A stretch of DNA of 64,000 bases from Odontocerum albicorne. Its lineage: Eukaryota > Arthropoda > Insecta > Trichoptera > Odontoceridae. Location: the NCBI GenBank assembly GCA_949825065.1, contig OX463852.1:18874189-18938188 (forward strand), read 5' to 3'. Within the stretch, counting starts at the first letter, position 1. Every line of letters begins with the position of its first letter. Shown in pieces: positions 45,441 through 57,745 of this stretch. The position numbers and the translations under genes were made by a program. The notes beneath the pieces are model-generated. The model was not told where the DNA came from, did not search any database, and saw nothing but the letters and a program-made list of their open reading frames with translations.

Positions 45441-45711
45441 TTTGTCAAACAACAATGGATTGGCTATTTTTATTGCCAGTAATTTGTATTTACTATTTCT
45501 GAAATATTACATAATGCAGACAAATTTGGAACTTGGCACTTGGAACAAATGACACATTTGACAACTAATGGTCCTGGTAACGAATATAGATGGAAGCCCA
45601 GTAACCATAAATACTCGTATAATAAAACGTAATGAGAACGTAAAAAATAATTAAAGTTAGTTATGTTAAAAAAAGGTAAGCAATTACTCTTCGTAAAAAC
45701 TCTTGGTACTC

Positions 45712-45830
45712 GTAACACAATTTCTAGTCGTAACAACACATGTCAACACAATTACTAATTGTTTCAATACAATAACTAATTGTTACAACACATGGCAACA
45801 CAAGTAACAGTCGGAGCAACAAATGTAGAA
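45712..45830 (+). repeat. Degenerate tandem repeat, 40-50 bp
   Basis: ACAACACATGTCAACACAAT followed by TACTAATTGTT recurs as ACAACACATGGCAACACAAG, with a further partial unit. CAA/ACA-rich composition. Confidence 0.6.
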
Positions 45831-46339
45831 AGACGTCGCACATTTTGGAAAATAGGCAATACCTAAATACAAACAGTTTAGAAAGAAATGAAATTATTTT
45901 TTTTTGTCATAAATTGTACACTCTTACTGAATTTAAATACTTTCCGTATAACCAACACATTGTAAAAAAAAACATGAACAGGTAACGTAGCGTCTCCTTC
46001 CCGCGTACATGTGTGGGTGAGATGCCATACCATAGAGAAGAGATGCCGCGATCATTATTTATATAGTTTTTTCGATTATTTTCTCTCCGACAGTTGTTGG
46101 AAAATGAATTATACTCGTATATCGTGCAAGAACAATAGATCCAGTTTGAGTATGTGGTAATTTATTACATTTTATACAGTTAAATGTTTTCTTTGTAATA
46201 TAACTATTTTGCCAACCTTTTTTTATCATCTACAATAGATTTTTTTTATCTACAGAAGATGAATTCTTGTTGTATGATGCAGAGCAAGCAGTCAGTTATT
46301 GGCGCACACAGTCAGCGCTTATTGGCATCTCTTCACATG

Positions 46340-46940
46340 TCTATTTCATGTTTTGTGTATATATCAAGTTCTTTTAAGCTTATATCAAGTTCTTTTACGC
46401 CAATATCAAGTTTCATGTCCATGTCAATTTTTGTGTTTGTATTAAGTTGAATGTTTATATGCAGTTTTACGTCTATTTCAAGTTTAATGTCTATATCAAG
46501 TTATTTGTTTATATGAAGTTTGATGCCGATATCAAGTGATGTGTCCATATCGAGTTCTTTTATTTCTATGTCAAGTTGTATGTTTACATAAAAAAATATA
46601 CCTATACCAAATTCATTGACTATATCAAGTTGTGTGTCTATATTAAGTTTTATGTATATACCAACTTTCATGTCTACGAGTACATCAAGTCGTTTGTTTA
46701 TATGAAGTTTTATGTCAATCTATATCAAGTTTTATATGTATCTATATCAAGTTTTATGTCTATCTATATCAAGTTTTATGGCTATATTATATTCTTTTAT
46801 ATCTGAATATTTTTATGGCTATATTAAATGGTATGTCTATAGGAAGTTTTATGTCTACCTAAATAAAAATCTTTTATGTTTATATCAAATTCTATGTCTA
46901 CAGAAAGTTCTATATCTATTTATTGTATATCGAGTTTAGA
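46340..46940 (+). repeat. Degenerate minisatellite, about 18-24 bp units
   Basis: Dozens of variants of TATATCAAGTTTTATGTC run through 600 bp, with unit length drifting between 18 and 24 bp. The most regular part is near 46715-46790. The open frames reported here derive from the repeat. Confidence 0.9.
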
Positions 46941-47432
46941 TCCCATGCCAAATAAACCTGGGTTGCTAAAATGCTAAGACGTTATGTGAACTAACATACT
47001 ATACCATTGGCGTTCTGTTTGATAAGTTTTGAATAAAAATATTTTTTATGAAATTGTCAATAAAAGCAAACATATATAATAAAGGTACAATTTATGATAT
47101 TATCTAGAGGTACAGTCAACCCCAGACATACAATTGTACAATTATATATACAATGGTGCAGATATAGTCACCAACATTGAGTGTTAATCGAAGCCATCAA
47201 GCAAAGAAGAACCTGTCGTGGAGTGGGGCGGACGGGCGCGCGTGTAAATAGAACGGTGTACATTATAATTCCGTCCCTTAGTGGCATTGACAGGCCCTAA
47301 TGGGCAATAAAGGCGGCCCGCCCCGCCCGTGGTTCGGACGGAATTTCAGACGGAAAGCGGGGACGGATTTCAATGAAAACTTCATGAAAATATCCTATTT
47401 TTCTAGTTCTTCACCACAAATCCACACTGACA

Positions 47433-47640
47433 ACCTCTCTAGTATGATCAGTAAAATACATGTCTCCTAATCCGGCAGTTGCGGGTTTGATTCCCATTGG
47501 TACCCTTGTTTTTTTTAAATGATTTCAGCCCAGTTTTTAATTTAGGTCTCGTTAACATCTTTCTGGTTGTTTGAAAGAATTACCACATGGCAATAAGACC
47601 GTCAAGTTTTGCCGTTTACAATAAAAGAGAAATGAAATAC
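47433..47640 (+). mobile_element. tRNA-derived SINE copy
   Basis: It has a degraded head (ACAACCTCTCTAGTATGATC), a B box (TTGCGGGTTTGATTCCCATT), the body (CAGCCCAGTTTTTAATTTAG) and a 3' end (ATGGCAATAAGACCGTCAAG, GAAATACAATACAA). Nearly full length, about 208 bp. Confidence 0.8.
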
Positions 47641-47930
47641 AATACAATGAGCTAGGGGTAGATAACTCTAGAATACCTCTATTTTTATCTTTTAGAGAGC
47701 ATCCCAAGCTTACTTTCATATACATAAAATATTAACAAATACCTGGGAGTCTACGTCATAGAAAAGTCCTACCTGAAATGAGTTCCTACATAGACTTCAG
47801 ATTTTTTATGACACAGAAATAACTTAAGGAGCTATTACTCTCTTGATGCCACTCTTGAGTGAAAATATGATGACCAAAACGCTAACAGAAGATCTTTTGT
47901 CACAGAAACAAAGGCATGGGCATTTACCTA

Positions 47931-48260
47931 AGCCATGGAGGTCATCATTGCACATTGAAAAATACGAACGAAGCCATGGAGGTCGTCATTGCACATTTAG
48001 GAATGCGAATGAAGCCATGGAGTTTGTCATTTCACATTGAGAAATACGAACAAAGCCATGGAGATCGTCATTGCATATTGAGGAGTACGAACGAAGCCAT
48101 GGAGGTTGTCACTGCACATTGAGAAATTTGAATGAATGAAGCCATGGATGTCATATGTTAATAACATATTGAGAAATACGAACGAAACCATGTAGGTCAT
48201 TATTGCATATCGAAAAATATGAACGAAGTCATAGAGGTTATTATTGCATATTGAGAAATC
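47931..48260 (+). repeat. 41-bp minisatellite, about 8 units
   Basis: AGCCATGGAGGTC-type starts occur at 47931, 47972, 48013, 48054, 48095 and 48140, then degrade through 48260. The unit contains CATTGCACATTGAGAAATAC and GAACGA. Period is 41 bp, with one 45-bp unit. Confidence 0.95.
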
Positions 48261-48518
48261 ATTGTATGTCTCTAATCATACGATAATTTGTTAAAACAAT
48301 TCCTACTTCAATTATAAATTCATTCAATATATACTAATGTTACGCATGGCTAATGTTTTGTTAAATGTTAATTTTTTATCGTGTTTATTTAAAGTAAAAT
48401 GTGAAAATATTTTCATTTTATTTTTTATAGTTTTTATTCTCCGGCCTTAGTAATGAGAAAGTATGCTACTGATACTTGAAATAAGCCGCTTGACTATGAT
48501 ATTAATTAGATATTAGAC

Positions 48519-48814
48519 CAGTGGTTCTTAACCTTTTCGGAGTCACGGAGCACTTTTGATTATAAGAAAGATTTGCGGAGCACCAAAATCATCAAGGTCA
48601 TAAAACTAACAATAAAAAATGCATGAACATTGCTTTTATTTTTAAATAAAAATTACAGATTATAAAAAAAACATAAAAGAATAAAACATTATTATAAAAA
48701 TATAATACAGTATATATAATATTTTATACAGTGATTCGCCAAACTTCGATCAAATGTTTCATATTTGACGGAGCACTTGTAACATCCTCGCGGAGCACCG
48801 GTTAAAAACCACTG
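48519..48814. mobile_element. hAT-like MITE, 296 bp
   Basis: The left end CAGTGGTTCTTAACCTTTTC and the right end read inward, CAGTGGTTTTTAACCGGTGC, are inverted. The flanking 8-mers TATTAGAC (48511-48518) and ATTTAGAC (48815-48822) match at 6 positions. Internal CGGAGCAC words occur near both ends. No transposase. Confidence 0.8.
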
Positions 48815-49440
48815 ATTTAGACAATCAGCAATTCTATAGTACCAAAATATGAGAATAGCGAAGAAGAGGTATAAGGGTATGATACCATTAAATTATAAGA
48901 GTAAAGTCAATTCTAAATGTGATTCCATATATGTTTTTATTAATGCTATCTTAATTTCTACTCTTGACTTTATTCAAATCTTTCTGCTTGTTTATAATAT
49001 ATCACTACATGTTTATTTTGTATTACCGCCAGGTTGTACTGATTATCACGAAAGAGTATGAAATTTGTAAAATATTACGAAATTTCTAAAACATTAATTT
49101 CTAAATCCACCTCTGTCAAATTTGGCTCGGTCGTTAGATATACGTTCGATTCAATTAACGCTACAATAGGTGGAGGCGGGGCGTGGGGGGGAGGGGGCGG
49201 TGCGATAATTGCATGCCAGCAGCGAGGTGGGGCGGGGGCGCAGGGGAGGACTGGAGGGATATGATATGGAGGTAAATAAGAGAGAAATAAATATTTCACA
49301 TGCGATCAGGTATGATGGAATTTGAAGGAGGGATGGTGCTTCTAACATTGGGAGGGTTGTCACTCTGAAATCCATAACTTACTATGTCTTCAGAGTTGGA
49401 AGGCGAAAGGTCATCGGACTTGTATTTTATACCACTTTCA

Positions 49441-49618
49441 CTGTATACAGCACAATCTTACAAGATAATTGCAATATATGTCAACCAACTAGAAAAATAT
49501 TGAGAAGAGGTCTTAATTGAAATCATACAGGGAATCTTTTTTGAAAATCTGGGTTCCAAAGGAAATCGAATCCGTAACTTCCGGGTGGGAAAACAAATAT
49601 CTTACCCACAAGTCAACT
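49441..49618 (-). mobile_element. tRNA-derived SINE copy
   Basis: The inverse body (GTCAACCAACTAGAAAAATA), B-box region (GGAAATCGAATCCGTAACTT) and head (TCTTACCCACAAGTCAACT) are recognisable. Confidence 0.65.
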
Positions 49619-49642
49619 AAATATTTTTATTAATAAATTTCT

Positions 49643-50030
49643 GATGTTTTCGTTCCGCCTTCTTTCATATATTGACACCACAACATTTTCTTATTGCACG
49701 CACCTCTTATTGCACGCACCTCCACAGTATTAATTTAACTTATATCATTCTTCTGTCAAATCCAAGTTTCACTTTCAAACGTTTAAATTAACAAACAAAT
49801 TATTGATTATTTTACCACTTTTTTTGTTACTTTTGATATAGCTCGATTGTTGTATATTACATTGAGTGTTGTTTACCTTGTTCCCTCTCGCTACTTTAAT
49901 ATTTTTCATGCATGCCTTAATCACCCCTAGTGTCTCACTCGTACCATGGTTTTGATTATAAACTGTAACTGCGTCTCATTTGTGTAAATGTTTACGCCAT
50001 TTTACACCCTCGTTAAATATTTATCTCAAA
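49643..50030 (-). mobile_element. Weak LINE family B remnant
   Basis: CGCCTTCTTTCATATATTGA, TTGCACGCACCTCCACAGTA and CAAATCCAAGTTTCACTTTC echo the same order of words in the copy at 13995-14722. The match is heavily decayed. Confidence 0.4.
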
Positions 50031-50231
50031 ATTGAGGATTTTTATTTGGACTTTAGTAACAGACCTAGATTCTGAACTGAATTATGGTATTTGATTCAGA
50101 GTCACCCTAAGTATCATAATATATAAAAAAAAGACTCATAATTTTGACTTTTTTTAAATTCAACACACGTCTTAAAATTGTTTATTACATTTTTTGTTAT
50201 ACTCGTATATCATACATTATTTATTTATTTA

Positions 50232-50310
50232 TTTAACACTTTTATTGCAATACAATCTGGCGGACTTATTGCCAGGTGGCAATCTCTTCCAACCAACCAG
50301 ACAAAAGTAA
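50232..50310 (-). mobile_element. tRNA-derived SINE 3' fragment
   Basis: TTTATTGCAATACAATCTGG, CGGACTTATTGCCAGGTGGC and AATCTCTTCCAACCAACCAG are the inverted 3' end and body of the SINE family. The head is missing. Confidence 0.65.
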
Positions 50311-50645
50311 ATGAAGCAAGTTACGTGGTCGCATAAATCATTCAAATGGCTATCCATCCCCACGAAATCCATAAACATATACGTGAGAACATGCCCACAA
50401 ACCCCACAAAGACGGACAATCACCCGAACATTATTTTTCATATAAAGTGAGATATCATCAATCAAAAGGAAAGGAAAGGATGGTGGAGAGGAAAGGAAAA
50501 GAAAAATCAGGAATGAAACACGTTATTTTACTGACTAGAAATTAAGAGTTTTTTAGATATGGAAATATATAAAAAATATCGTATATATGGAAATATAGAC
50601 TACCCTAGAGATAGAAAGACAGACTGCCCTAATGACAGAAAGATA

Positions 50646-50825
50646 CTTCGGTAGAACTGCAATACGTTCGTCTTCCCGCCCGGGGTTAGGGGTTCGATTT
50701 CCGTTGGAAGCCATTTTATTTTTAAAAAAAAGTTCCTGTCTGGGTTACCCTTCAAATCTCTTTGAATTTTTTTGGTGAGTTATAAGAGATTGCTACACTA
50801 TTTTTCTGTATACAATGAAATTATG
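50646..50825 (+). mobile_element. tRNA-derived SINE inside a minisatellite
   Basis: CGGTAGAACTGCAATACG is the A-box region and GGGGTTCGATTTCCGTTGGA the B box. TTTCTGTATACAATGAAATT is the conserved 3' end. Confidence 0.75.
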
Positions 50826-50955
50826 ATACGTGTATAATATTATATAAAAGATAGACTTCCATTGTGAGGAAAATATCAACTGCCCTAGAGATAGAAGAAA
50901 AGGCTGCCTTAGAGATGGAATGATAGACTTCCGTTGAGATGAAAATATACTTCCT

Positions 50956-51800
50956 TAAAACCGTAAGACGCTTGTCATCTAGCCCGGGGGTTACGGGTTC
51001 GATCCCCGTAGTTATTCCATTTTAGTTTAAATATAGGGTAGATTGGTGGAAGATGCCGTAGTTTTTGTTTATTTTTTTTGTAAAATAGTCTATTGGTTTT
51101 ATTTGTTATTCATCATACTCTCGTTAAAATTGATACTTTTGTGTATAAATTAAAAATATATCTAACTTTAAAAATATTATGAAACACTTTGAAAAAAAAA
51201 TGATTCGTTAACGCTTGCATTTTGGCATCTTACCCCAATCTTGGGGTAAGATGACCGCCCATTTAATGGTAAGATGTCTTATGGGGTTTCAATGTTAAAT
51301 ACACCTAAGAGTTTTTTCGGGAATATTGAACGTTTGAATTGCTTTAAATACAGTAATTCTATTTTGTTTGACAGCTTTAAAAGCGTTTTGGAGATCATTT
51401 TTAGTCCACAAACCCCGATTAGTTTTTATTTGGTAAGATCTAGGCATTACTGAAAAAAAACAACGATCGAATTAATTCCCAGAAGTAACTTAAAACAACG
51501 AAGACAACAACCAGGCACCTTATCCCAAGGGGAAACTACCGGCATCTTTCCCGAAAAAAAAAATCGTCATCTTACCCCGAAGCGTTGGAAAAGACAACGC
51601 TTGGCACCTGCACATAAGAGAACCACATGACACGGCAACTTGTCCAACACGGCATCTTACCCCCACTCACCCTAGTTTAAGTATAGTTTTCATTCAGCCC
51701 TCTTTAATATACTATTGGTTATTTGGAAGAAATTTTCACATGGCAACAAACTAACCACGTTGTTTGTAAACAAAGAAAGTGTAATACAATACAAAAGGTA
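50956..51800 (+). mobile_element. tRNA-derived SINE split by a MITE
   Basis: The head and B box (AAAACCGTAAGACGCTTGTC, TTACGGGTTCGATCCCCGTA) lie left of the insert. The body and 3' end (TTTTCATTCAGCCCTCTTTA, GTGTAATACAATACAA) lie right of it. The insert is the MITE at 51036-51672. Confidence 0.8.
51036..51672. mobile_element. 637-bp MITE with 13-bp target duplication
   Basis: The left end is GGGTAGATTGGTGGAAGATG and the right end read inward is GGGTGAGTGGGGGTAAGATG, both followed by CCGT. The flanking duplication is TAGTTTAAATATA / TAGTTTAAGTATA (12 of 13). Internal ATCTTACCCC words recur in both orientations, including a palindrome with 13-bp arms at 51226-51253. No protein is encoded; the superfamily is not assigned. 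Confidence 0.85.
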
Positions 51801-53080
51801 TACTACCCTAGATATGGAAAGACAGAGTGCCCTATATACGGAAAGATTGGCTGCTATAGAGATGGAAATATATCTAGACTATCTTAGAGACGTAAATATA
51901 GACTGCTTTAGAGAAAATATAGACTGCCATAGAATTAGAATGAAATACTGCTCTAGAGATGAAAATACAACTGGTAATCCGTTTCTCAAAAATAATCGAT
52001 TGCCAAAAAAAATATTGTGCCTTTCTAGAATAAAGCGATTCTCTTAAAATTATGTCTTATCCATAGTTTTTGTTGTGCAATGGTATAATTAGTGATTATT
52101 TAAAATGCGTATTAAATATTTCTATGAATTCTACAGTGACGTGTTGGCAAAATTATTTTCAAAAACAACAATATAAATGTGTGATATACAATACGGATGG
52201 CCAAAACTAATTATCCCACGAGAAGAAGCGATAACTTTCGGCTTGTAAAAACCAAATGCCAAAAAGTCAAAATAATTCAAAATACAACGGTTTAAACATT
52301 TTTGATAAAAAAAATTAAAAATGTAAAATAAGTTGAGAGCGTCTGGACTTTTGGTTGTCTGCGTGTTTTATGTGTTAAATATTTATAGTATTGTTGAAGG
52401 GGAAAAAAGGTAATGTAAATAAGTTTTCGAATGTAAAATGATATATACAAGTTAGTGAGCTTAGAATTAATTTAATGGAATACTTATTTTTAAAACTAAT
52501 TAATTAAATAAACAAATATAGATTTTATTGAATAACAAACATATTTCCACGTTTTGAGTATTTTCGACTTGAAAATGTAGTAATGTAATACTAAACGTTA
52601 TCCGAAAAAGCAACTTAAAACGTATATTTTAATGTTATAAGCGACTGGTGATTTTTTTCATTGAAAGTAAAAATCACGATAACGGTTACTGCTGCACTTA
52701 ACAACTTTTTAAAATTATACTCATGATAAAATTTACTTAGTAAATTCTATTTATATGATGTTATCACGACTCAAGTTTCGAGCTCCTTTATCGAGCCTTC
52801 ATCGAACTAATTAAACATTAATTATAACACGTAACGTTTTCAAGATCTCGACTTAAGTCCGAAACATTTTAATTTTAATATGTTTATTTATGTATGGGTA
52901 CGCATTTATCAATACTGTATCTCAGTCATTCAGTTATTATTATAAAAAAATATCTTAGACTCAGCTGTGTTGGAGCAAGCACCTAGTCTAATGAGATGTG
53001 CTGAAATAAATCGTTGCAAGTTTAAAAACATGTAAAAATATCAACAAACAAAAAAAATTGTTCCATAAATCAATGCGTGA

Positions 53081-53240
53081 AACTTGTCTCACAAAGTAAT
53101 GTCCGAAACTTATTACTCAAACAATATCTGAAATTCATTCCATAAAGTAATGTCCGAAACTTGTTCCTCAAAGTAATACTCAAAACTTGTTCTTCAAAAT
53201 AATGTCGAAACTTCTTCCACAAGGTAATGCACAAAACTTT
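53081..53240 (+). repeat. 26-bp minisatellite, about 6 units
   Basis: Units like AAACTTGTTCCTCAAAGTAA followed by TGTCCG repeat with 25-26 bp spacing and scattered substitutions. Confidence 0.9.
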
Positions 53241-53754
53241 AAAAAATGGATAAACATGTCAATAAATAAAAACGTTTATCACTAAACATCGTAATATAAA
53301 TTGATTATCCTTTTTCCTTAACCACCCCTCTTGATCGTGTAAAACCAATTGAATATCACCATTAATCCTCCTAAACAGGCAGTGTTACAAGTAACAAGCA
53401 GTGTAAGTCGATAAAGAGCGCATTACGAGCATAATGCGCGCATTACCCGCCCCTCTTCAGCTCAATGCGACATGCACCCATTATTTGGGGCCCAGCCGAT
53501 CCCGACAGAGGGGCCACCTCACACATGGCAACATTATGAATTTCAATTGGATGATTATACGCGTAAAAGACTCAACCCGGAAAAACAAATTTATTAAGAT
53601 TATAAGAAATTTATTAAGATTATAGGAAACTGCACCTATATATAGTACAAAAAAAATGTTTTTAAGTCGAAAAATCTTCTGCCACATTTGCGCCTGTCTT
53701 CTACTCGTATCTTTCATGTCGTCTCTCTATCGGGTAAGAATGTGAAAATTGCGT

Positions 53755-54300
53755 CAAAGTTTTAAATGCCATTGCATACCTTTTCTCGCCTCCACACCCA
53801 TTCATATTCTCATATAAAAACTTCAATATCTCTCTGACTTCTTATATATAATATACTTCTTATATATAATATATGTAGTATCTTACTTTCAAACTAACTT
53901 GGTCCAATAATATTATCGTCGATTTTCCTCTACCACGCCTTCCCCTCTCATTTACTCTTTAAATATGTTTTGTTCGTCATTATGCATTCAATCTCATTCA
54001 TAGTTCTCTTTTTCACCCTGTTAATTACAATAATTATATAATGTAATTTCTTGGTAATATCCCATATTTTTCACACAACATCGTCACTCCATGTATACTT
54101 CTCAGTGTACACGTTTCTACAGCATTTATTCAATTCAGTATTTTTCCAAGTTGACATTGTATAATATACTATCATCTCCTCATGTTTCGTTATTGATCTG
54201 TTGGAATATGTATAATTATTGTGTCTTTGACATAGTTTTTATTACTACGAGCCTTTCTGTATCTCTTTCAAATTTTATTTGATTGTTTGCCCGTATATCG
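53755..54300 (-). mobile_element. LINE family B remnant
   Basis: It follows the same word order as the copy at 13995-14722: CACGCCTTCCCCTCTCATTT, CATCGTCACTCCATGTATAC, TTCTCAGTGTACACGTTTCT and ATTCAATTCAGTATTTTTCC. A local duplication of CTTCTTATATATAATATA lies near 53838-53871. Confidence 0.7.
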
Positions 54301-54489
54301 CATTTTCTTTTCCTTTTATTAAAAAAAAGTATTCAGTCAAAAAATGGATCCAGTCAACAAAAATAAAACACAATTAAAACTAATATAAAAAATAATTTCT
54401 TCACTAAGTATGTAATTTTTTCTTCAAAAAATAATTATTATAATAATACATAAATATCATCACACCGTGTTCATTGCGGTATAGGCAGA

Positions 54490-54700
54490 TAAAACAGATT
54501 AACATTTTTTTCTATCCAAACACACTACTTTCACCTCCTCCACATTCATACATCTCGTCATGCACAAACCTCTATTATTCATACTTCTCACTTTACTTTC
54601 TTTTAAAATCTGATCCACTTGGTTCTCTCATCTTTTTATCGGTTTGCCTCTTTTTTATTTTTAGTCCAGTTTTTAAGGTAGTACGAATATTATAGGATAG
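54490..54700 (-). mobile_element. LINE-like remnant (weak)
   Basis: CACCTCCTCCACATTCATAC, ATCTCGTCATGCACAAACC and GATCCACTTGGTTCTCTCAT resemble parts of family B 3' regions. A shorter similar phrase lies near 38570-38630. Confidence 0.35.
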
Positions 54701-54844
54701 GCCTATAAAATCCATACACATAAAATATTTAAATACATATAAGCAGAATAGTGATATGTACAAATTTTATACAAACATGTGAAATATCTAATTAACATAA
54801 AAATATATAAAAAATATTAATAAAAAAAAACACAAATTTTAGAG

Positions 54845-54985
54845 AAGTAAGATTGATGATAAGAAAAAAAAGATAAATTTATTCACAAATAAATCAACAG
54901 TCACTACACATTCCCATCTAGCTGGATAATTGACTATCTTTCGTCCAACTTCGGTGCTTGATGGAGGAAAGTAGACTATATTATG
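54845..54985 (+). repeat. Dispersed repeat family H2, copy 1
   Basis: AAATCAACAGTCACTACACA and CCAACTTCGGTGCTTGATGG followed by AGGAAAG align in order with 62765-62905 (AAATCAAGAAACAGTCAG, CTCAGCTTCGGGGTTTGATG, GAGGAAAA), same orientation. Confidence 0.6.
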
Positions 54986-55329
54986 TTGGATATTTAATGC
55001 ATAAATGTAAGCAATTGATTTTCCTGTTGATACGTTTGAATGCCCAATGAGGGTGTTTTTAAGTTGACCGAATGCTGTAAACATTTTTGTGTCCGAATAA
55101 AATGAGTTTTGTTCACTGGGGACGTTACTACTCGTATATCTACCGGGTGTTATTTATTTATTAAATACTGCGTGTTTATAAAATATATATATGTTTTTTT
55201 AAATATTAATTTATATCCATATCAGATGCTTTGAAATGCAATGTTAAGTTGTTTATGCAACAAACTGAGTAAAGGTAAAAATGAAAAATAATATTCGATA
55301 TCTAAAATTGTTACTAATAATATTGTATA

Positions 55330-55460
55330 TTATTTATAGTTAAGAAGACATTAACACTGTGAAGGTTTCAAGACATTGTATGTAGTTTTTTTAGTTAAAC
55401 ACTGTTTATTACACTTTACATAACGGTATAACCTTATCGGGTTCGATACTCGGTAATAAT
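55330..55460 (-). mobile_element. Fold-back repeat family A, fragment
   Basis: GACATTAACACTGTGAAGGT, AAACACTGTTTATTACACTT and TACATAACGGTATAACCTTA are the inverted tail and arm; only one arm is present. Confidence 0.65.
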
Positions 55461-55534
55461 ATGGATTATTTTTTTAGTATCATTTACTCACTGTCGAAAT
55501 CTGTTAAAATGATACTTAAGAAATATCTTTGAAG

Positions 55535-55965
55535 TAAAACGTGGACGAGGAAAAATATTGAAACAAATTGAATAACTGCTGTAGAAATGCAGGCGCTGAG
55601 AAGAATCCACGGGTCGACAATGTATGACAGAATACAAAATAAAGTAATTAGGGATGAATATGAACCTTAAGTAAGGAACGATACTCTAAGATAATTCGGG
55701 CATTTAAAACGAATGAATAAAGAATGACTTACAGAACATATATACAGTGCGTGGAAGGTGCGGTAGAGGTAAGCCTAGTAAAACATGGTTGGCTCAAATA
55801 AATTATATTTTGAAAAAAGAAAATATAAAAAGTCTAAGAAATTCTAGGAGTTATATGAAAATGTGTATGTGTGTAAACGAATGGCGTGTATCGCGGTAGG
55901 AAAGTCTGGCGTTCTATCCTCTCTGCCCATCCGGACAGTGAAACGGCGTGATGGTATTATATTTA
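55535..55965 (+). mobile_element. LINE family B 3' part
   Basis: It shows AVEMQALRRIHGSTMYDRIQ, NKVIRDEYEP and FGHLKRMNKE, then PSKTWLAQINYIL, the same C-terminal region as the - strand copy at 13995-14722, with stops. It ends TAGGAAAGTCTGGCGTTCTA and GAAACGGCGTGATGGTA. Confidence 0.8.
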
Positions 55966-56387
55966 TATTTTTTTATGTCTGTACATGCGTGTGACTGAAA
56001 AAAATTGAAATAGTAAAGTATATATATTTAGAAAATAGTTTTTTCTTACTTTGTATATATTAATATCCATTTTGACAGGATTCCACCGATTTAAATTCAT
56101 ATTATTAATTCAAAAAGAAAACACAAAGAAGGAAAATAAAATTATTCATTTTATACTCGTATTATTCATTATTTCTTGTTGTAATGTTCATTGTTTTGAA
56201 AATATATAAAAAAACATACTCTCATTGATAATATGATTAACATTTTCGTTTATTATTTTCTGACATCAATAAGAAACCAGTCCTCCAAGTGCGCATACGT
56301 TTCAATATAACACATCTAAAATATGTTAAATTAAATTATTGAGACAATATTATGTTTGATTAGGGATCAGTAGAACGAAAAGGTGGC

Positions 56388-56462
56388 CGACGGGATTTGA
56401 ATCCATATTTTCCACGCTCACCGTTCGGTTGGATTTTATCCATTACACCATTCGCGCCTCCC
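56388..56462 (-). repeat. tRNA-like element, third type
   Basis: On the - strand the A-box TGGTGTAATGG and the B-box-like GGATTCAAATCC are both present about 40 bp apart, close to tRNA spacing. CCTGGGAGGC and GTCGGCCACC do not pair into a full acceptor stem by eye. It is a tRNA pseudogene or SINE head. Confidence 0.45.
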
Positions 56463-57459
56463 AGGATCACAAAGATCTATATAAGTCATAATATACCTCA
56501 AAACGGCTACTTTACCATATATTATTATTTAACTCTCCCGATAATCTGATGTTTATCTCATCATAAAAATATATACACCTATCACAGATTGAAGTGAAAA
56601 GGATTATTTACTTTTGTAACTATCTTCAGTAACATTTTTCGTTGCCATATTTATTACTGACAAAAGTAATTCATCAAACCAATTACGATTCGAGTAAAAT
56701 AAAGTACTGAGTTATCAGAACCCATCCTAAAGCAATTTTTTTTTAGATATATTCTTATTATTCAAAGCGCTTGACATATACAACTAAAACATATATTATA
56801 GAACCTCACATTTCAATATGGTGGCCGTCTTAAGATTTTAAGTGTCATTAATATTGCCATATAATATCTAAAGCGAACTGTTTTCTGATTAAATGTTCAG
56901 GAAGAGAAAAATAAAAAGAAATGTACATAAATAAACATTCAACGAATACTATTATATATAATTAAACCCGCTGTGCTTGTATTTATTCTGGATTAACGAA
57001 TTAAATTTCATAAAAGCGCCCGCTTTCAACGACAGGTCGGGTAAATCAAATTGAGATTTCCCTTTTCAAAAGCGATTAATATATTTCCTCATTTTATTGT
57101 GAAAGCATAATTTTAAACTAGCCATTCTGAAAAAAATTGTTTTACTTTATTTATCAAATTGAATTAACCGATTGAGATTAATATTGAGTGTCAAATATGT
57201 CGCTATGATAATTTTTATGCAATTCTGTTCGATCATTCACGCTGTTATGGTCCCCATTCATACAAGTCCCCATCCAGCGTGATCTACACGAAGTCGTCTT
57301 TATTTTTTAATGAGTGCGACGTCACGTCACAAATTACGTTTGCACTCATTTTTTATTTTAAAACGGTGTCCGCTATACGGGAAAAATCGTTCCACGACTG
57401 TTTGCTCTGCTATCACGGCCGTCATGCAAATGACAGCATTGCTATTTGTCGTTACACTC

Positions 57460-57620
57460 ACAACCAACGCACTCTAGGTAACCAACGCCGTTGGTTTCCA
57501 TAGACAATGTTTTGTTACGTGCGCTATATAACGACACAACCAACGCTCTCTAGGAAACCACGCCATATGGTTTGCATATACAATGTTTTGTTACGTGCGC
57601 TATATAACGACGCCGCTTTC
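57460..57620 (+). repeat. 76-bp tandem duplication
   Basis: CAATGTTTTGTTACGTGCGC followed by TATATAACGAC is exact at 57505 and 57581, with preceding CACAACCAACGC and TAGG(T/A)AACCA words also repeated. About 2.5 units. Confidence 0.9.
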
Positions 57621-57639
57621 TTAGGAAACCAAAGCTTAA

Positions 57640-57745
57640 GAGTGAAAAATATAATAGTGACGACGGACATAAGATCCCACATCACGGATGAAGAAAAATG
57701 AGTCGCAGCGCAGTAAATATACATATAAAGCGACTTAGGGCCTGT
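57640..57745 (+). repeat. Dispersed repeat family B2, copy 2
   Basis: Matches 17612-17712 in order and orientation; see that entry. Here it directly follows the 76-bp duplication. Confidence 0.6.

Larger units (their letters stand above)
50572..51965 (+). repeat. Interrupted ~24-bp minisatellite
   Basis: Units resembling GACTGCCCTAGAGATGGAAA followed by ATATA occur at 50572-50645, 50853-50955 and 51796-51965. SINE copies separate these blocks, so one array was split by insertions, or array and SINE were duplicated together. Confidence 0.8.

Noticed and set aside
46576..46939. Tyr/Ile-rich open frames
   Set aside because: Products of the degenerate TATATCAAG minisatellite.
49151..49375. Proline-rich open frames over a GGGG-rich patch (49160-49260)
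   Set aside because: Overlapping frames on both strands come from a low-complexity G-rich run, with no family match.
56388..56462. tRNA gene candidate with good A and B boxes
   Set aside because: I could not pair the acceptor stem ends; kept only as a tRNA-like repeat. tRNAscan-SE would decide.
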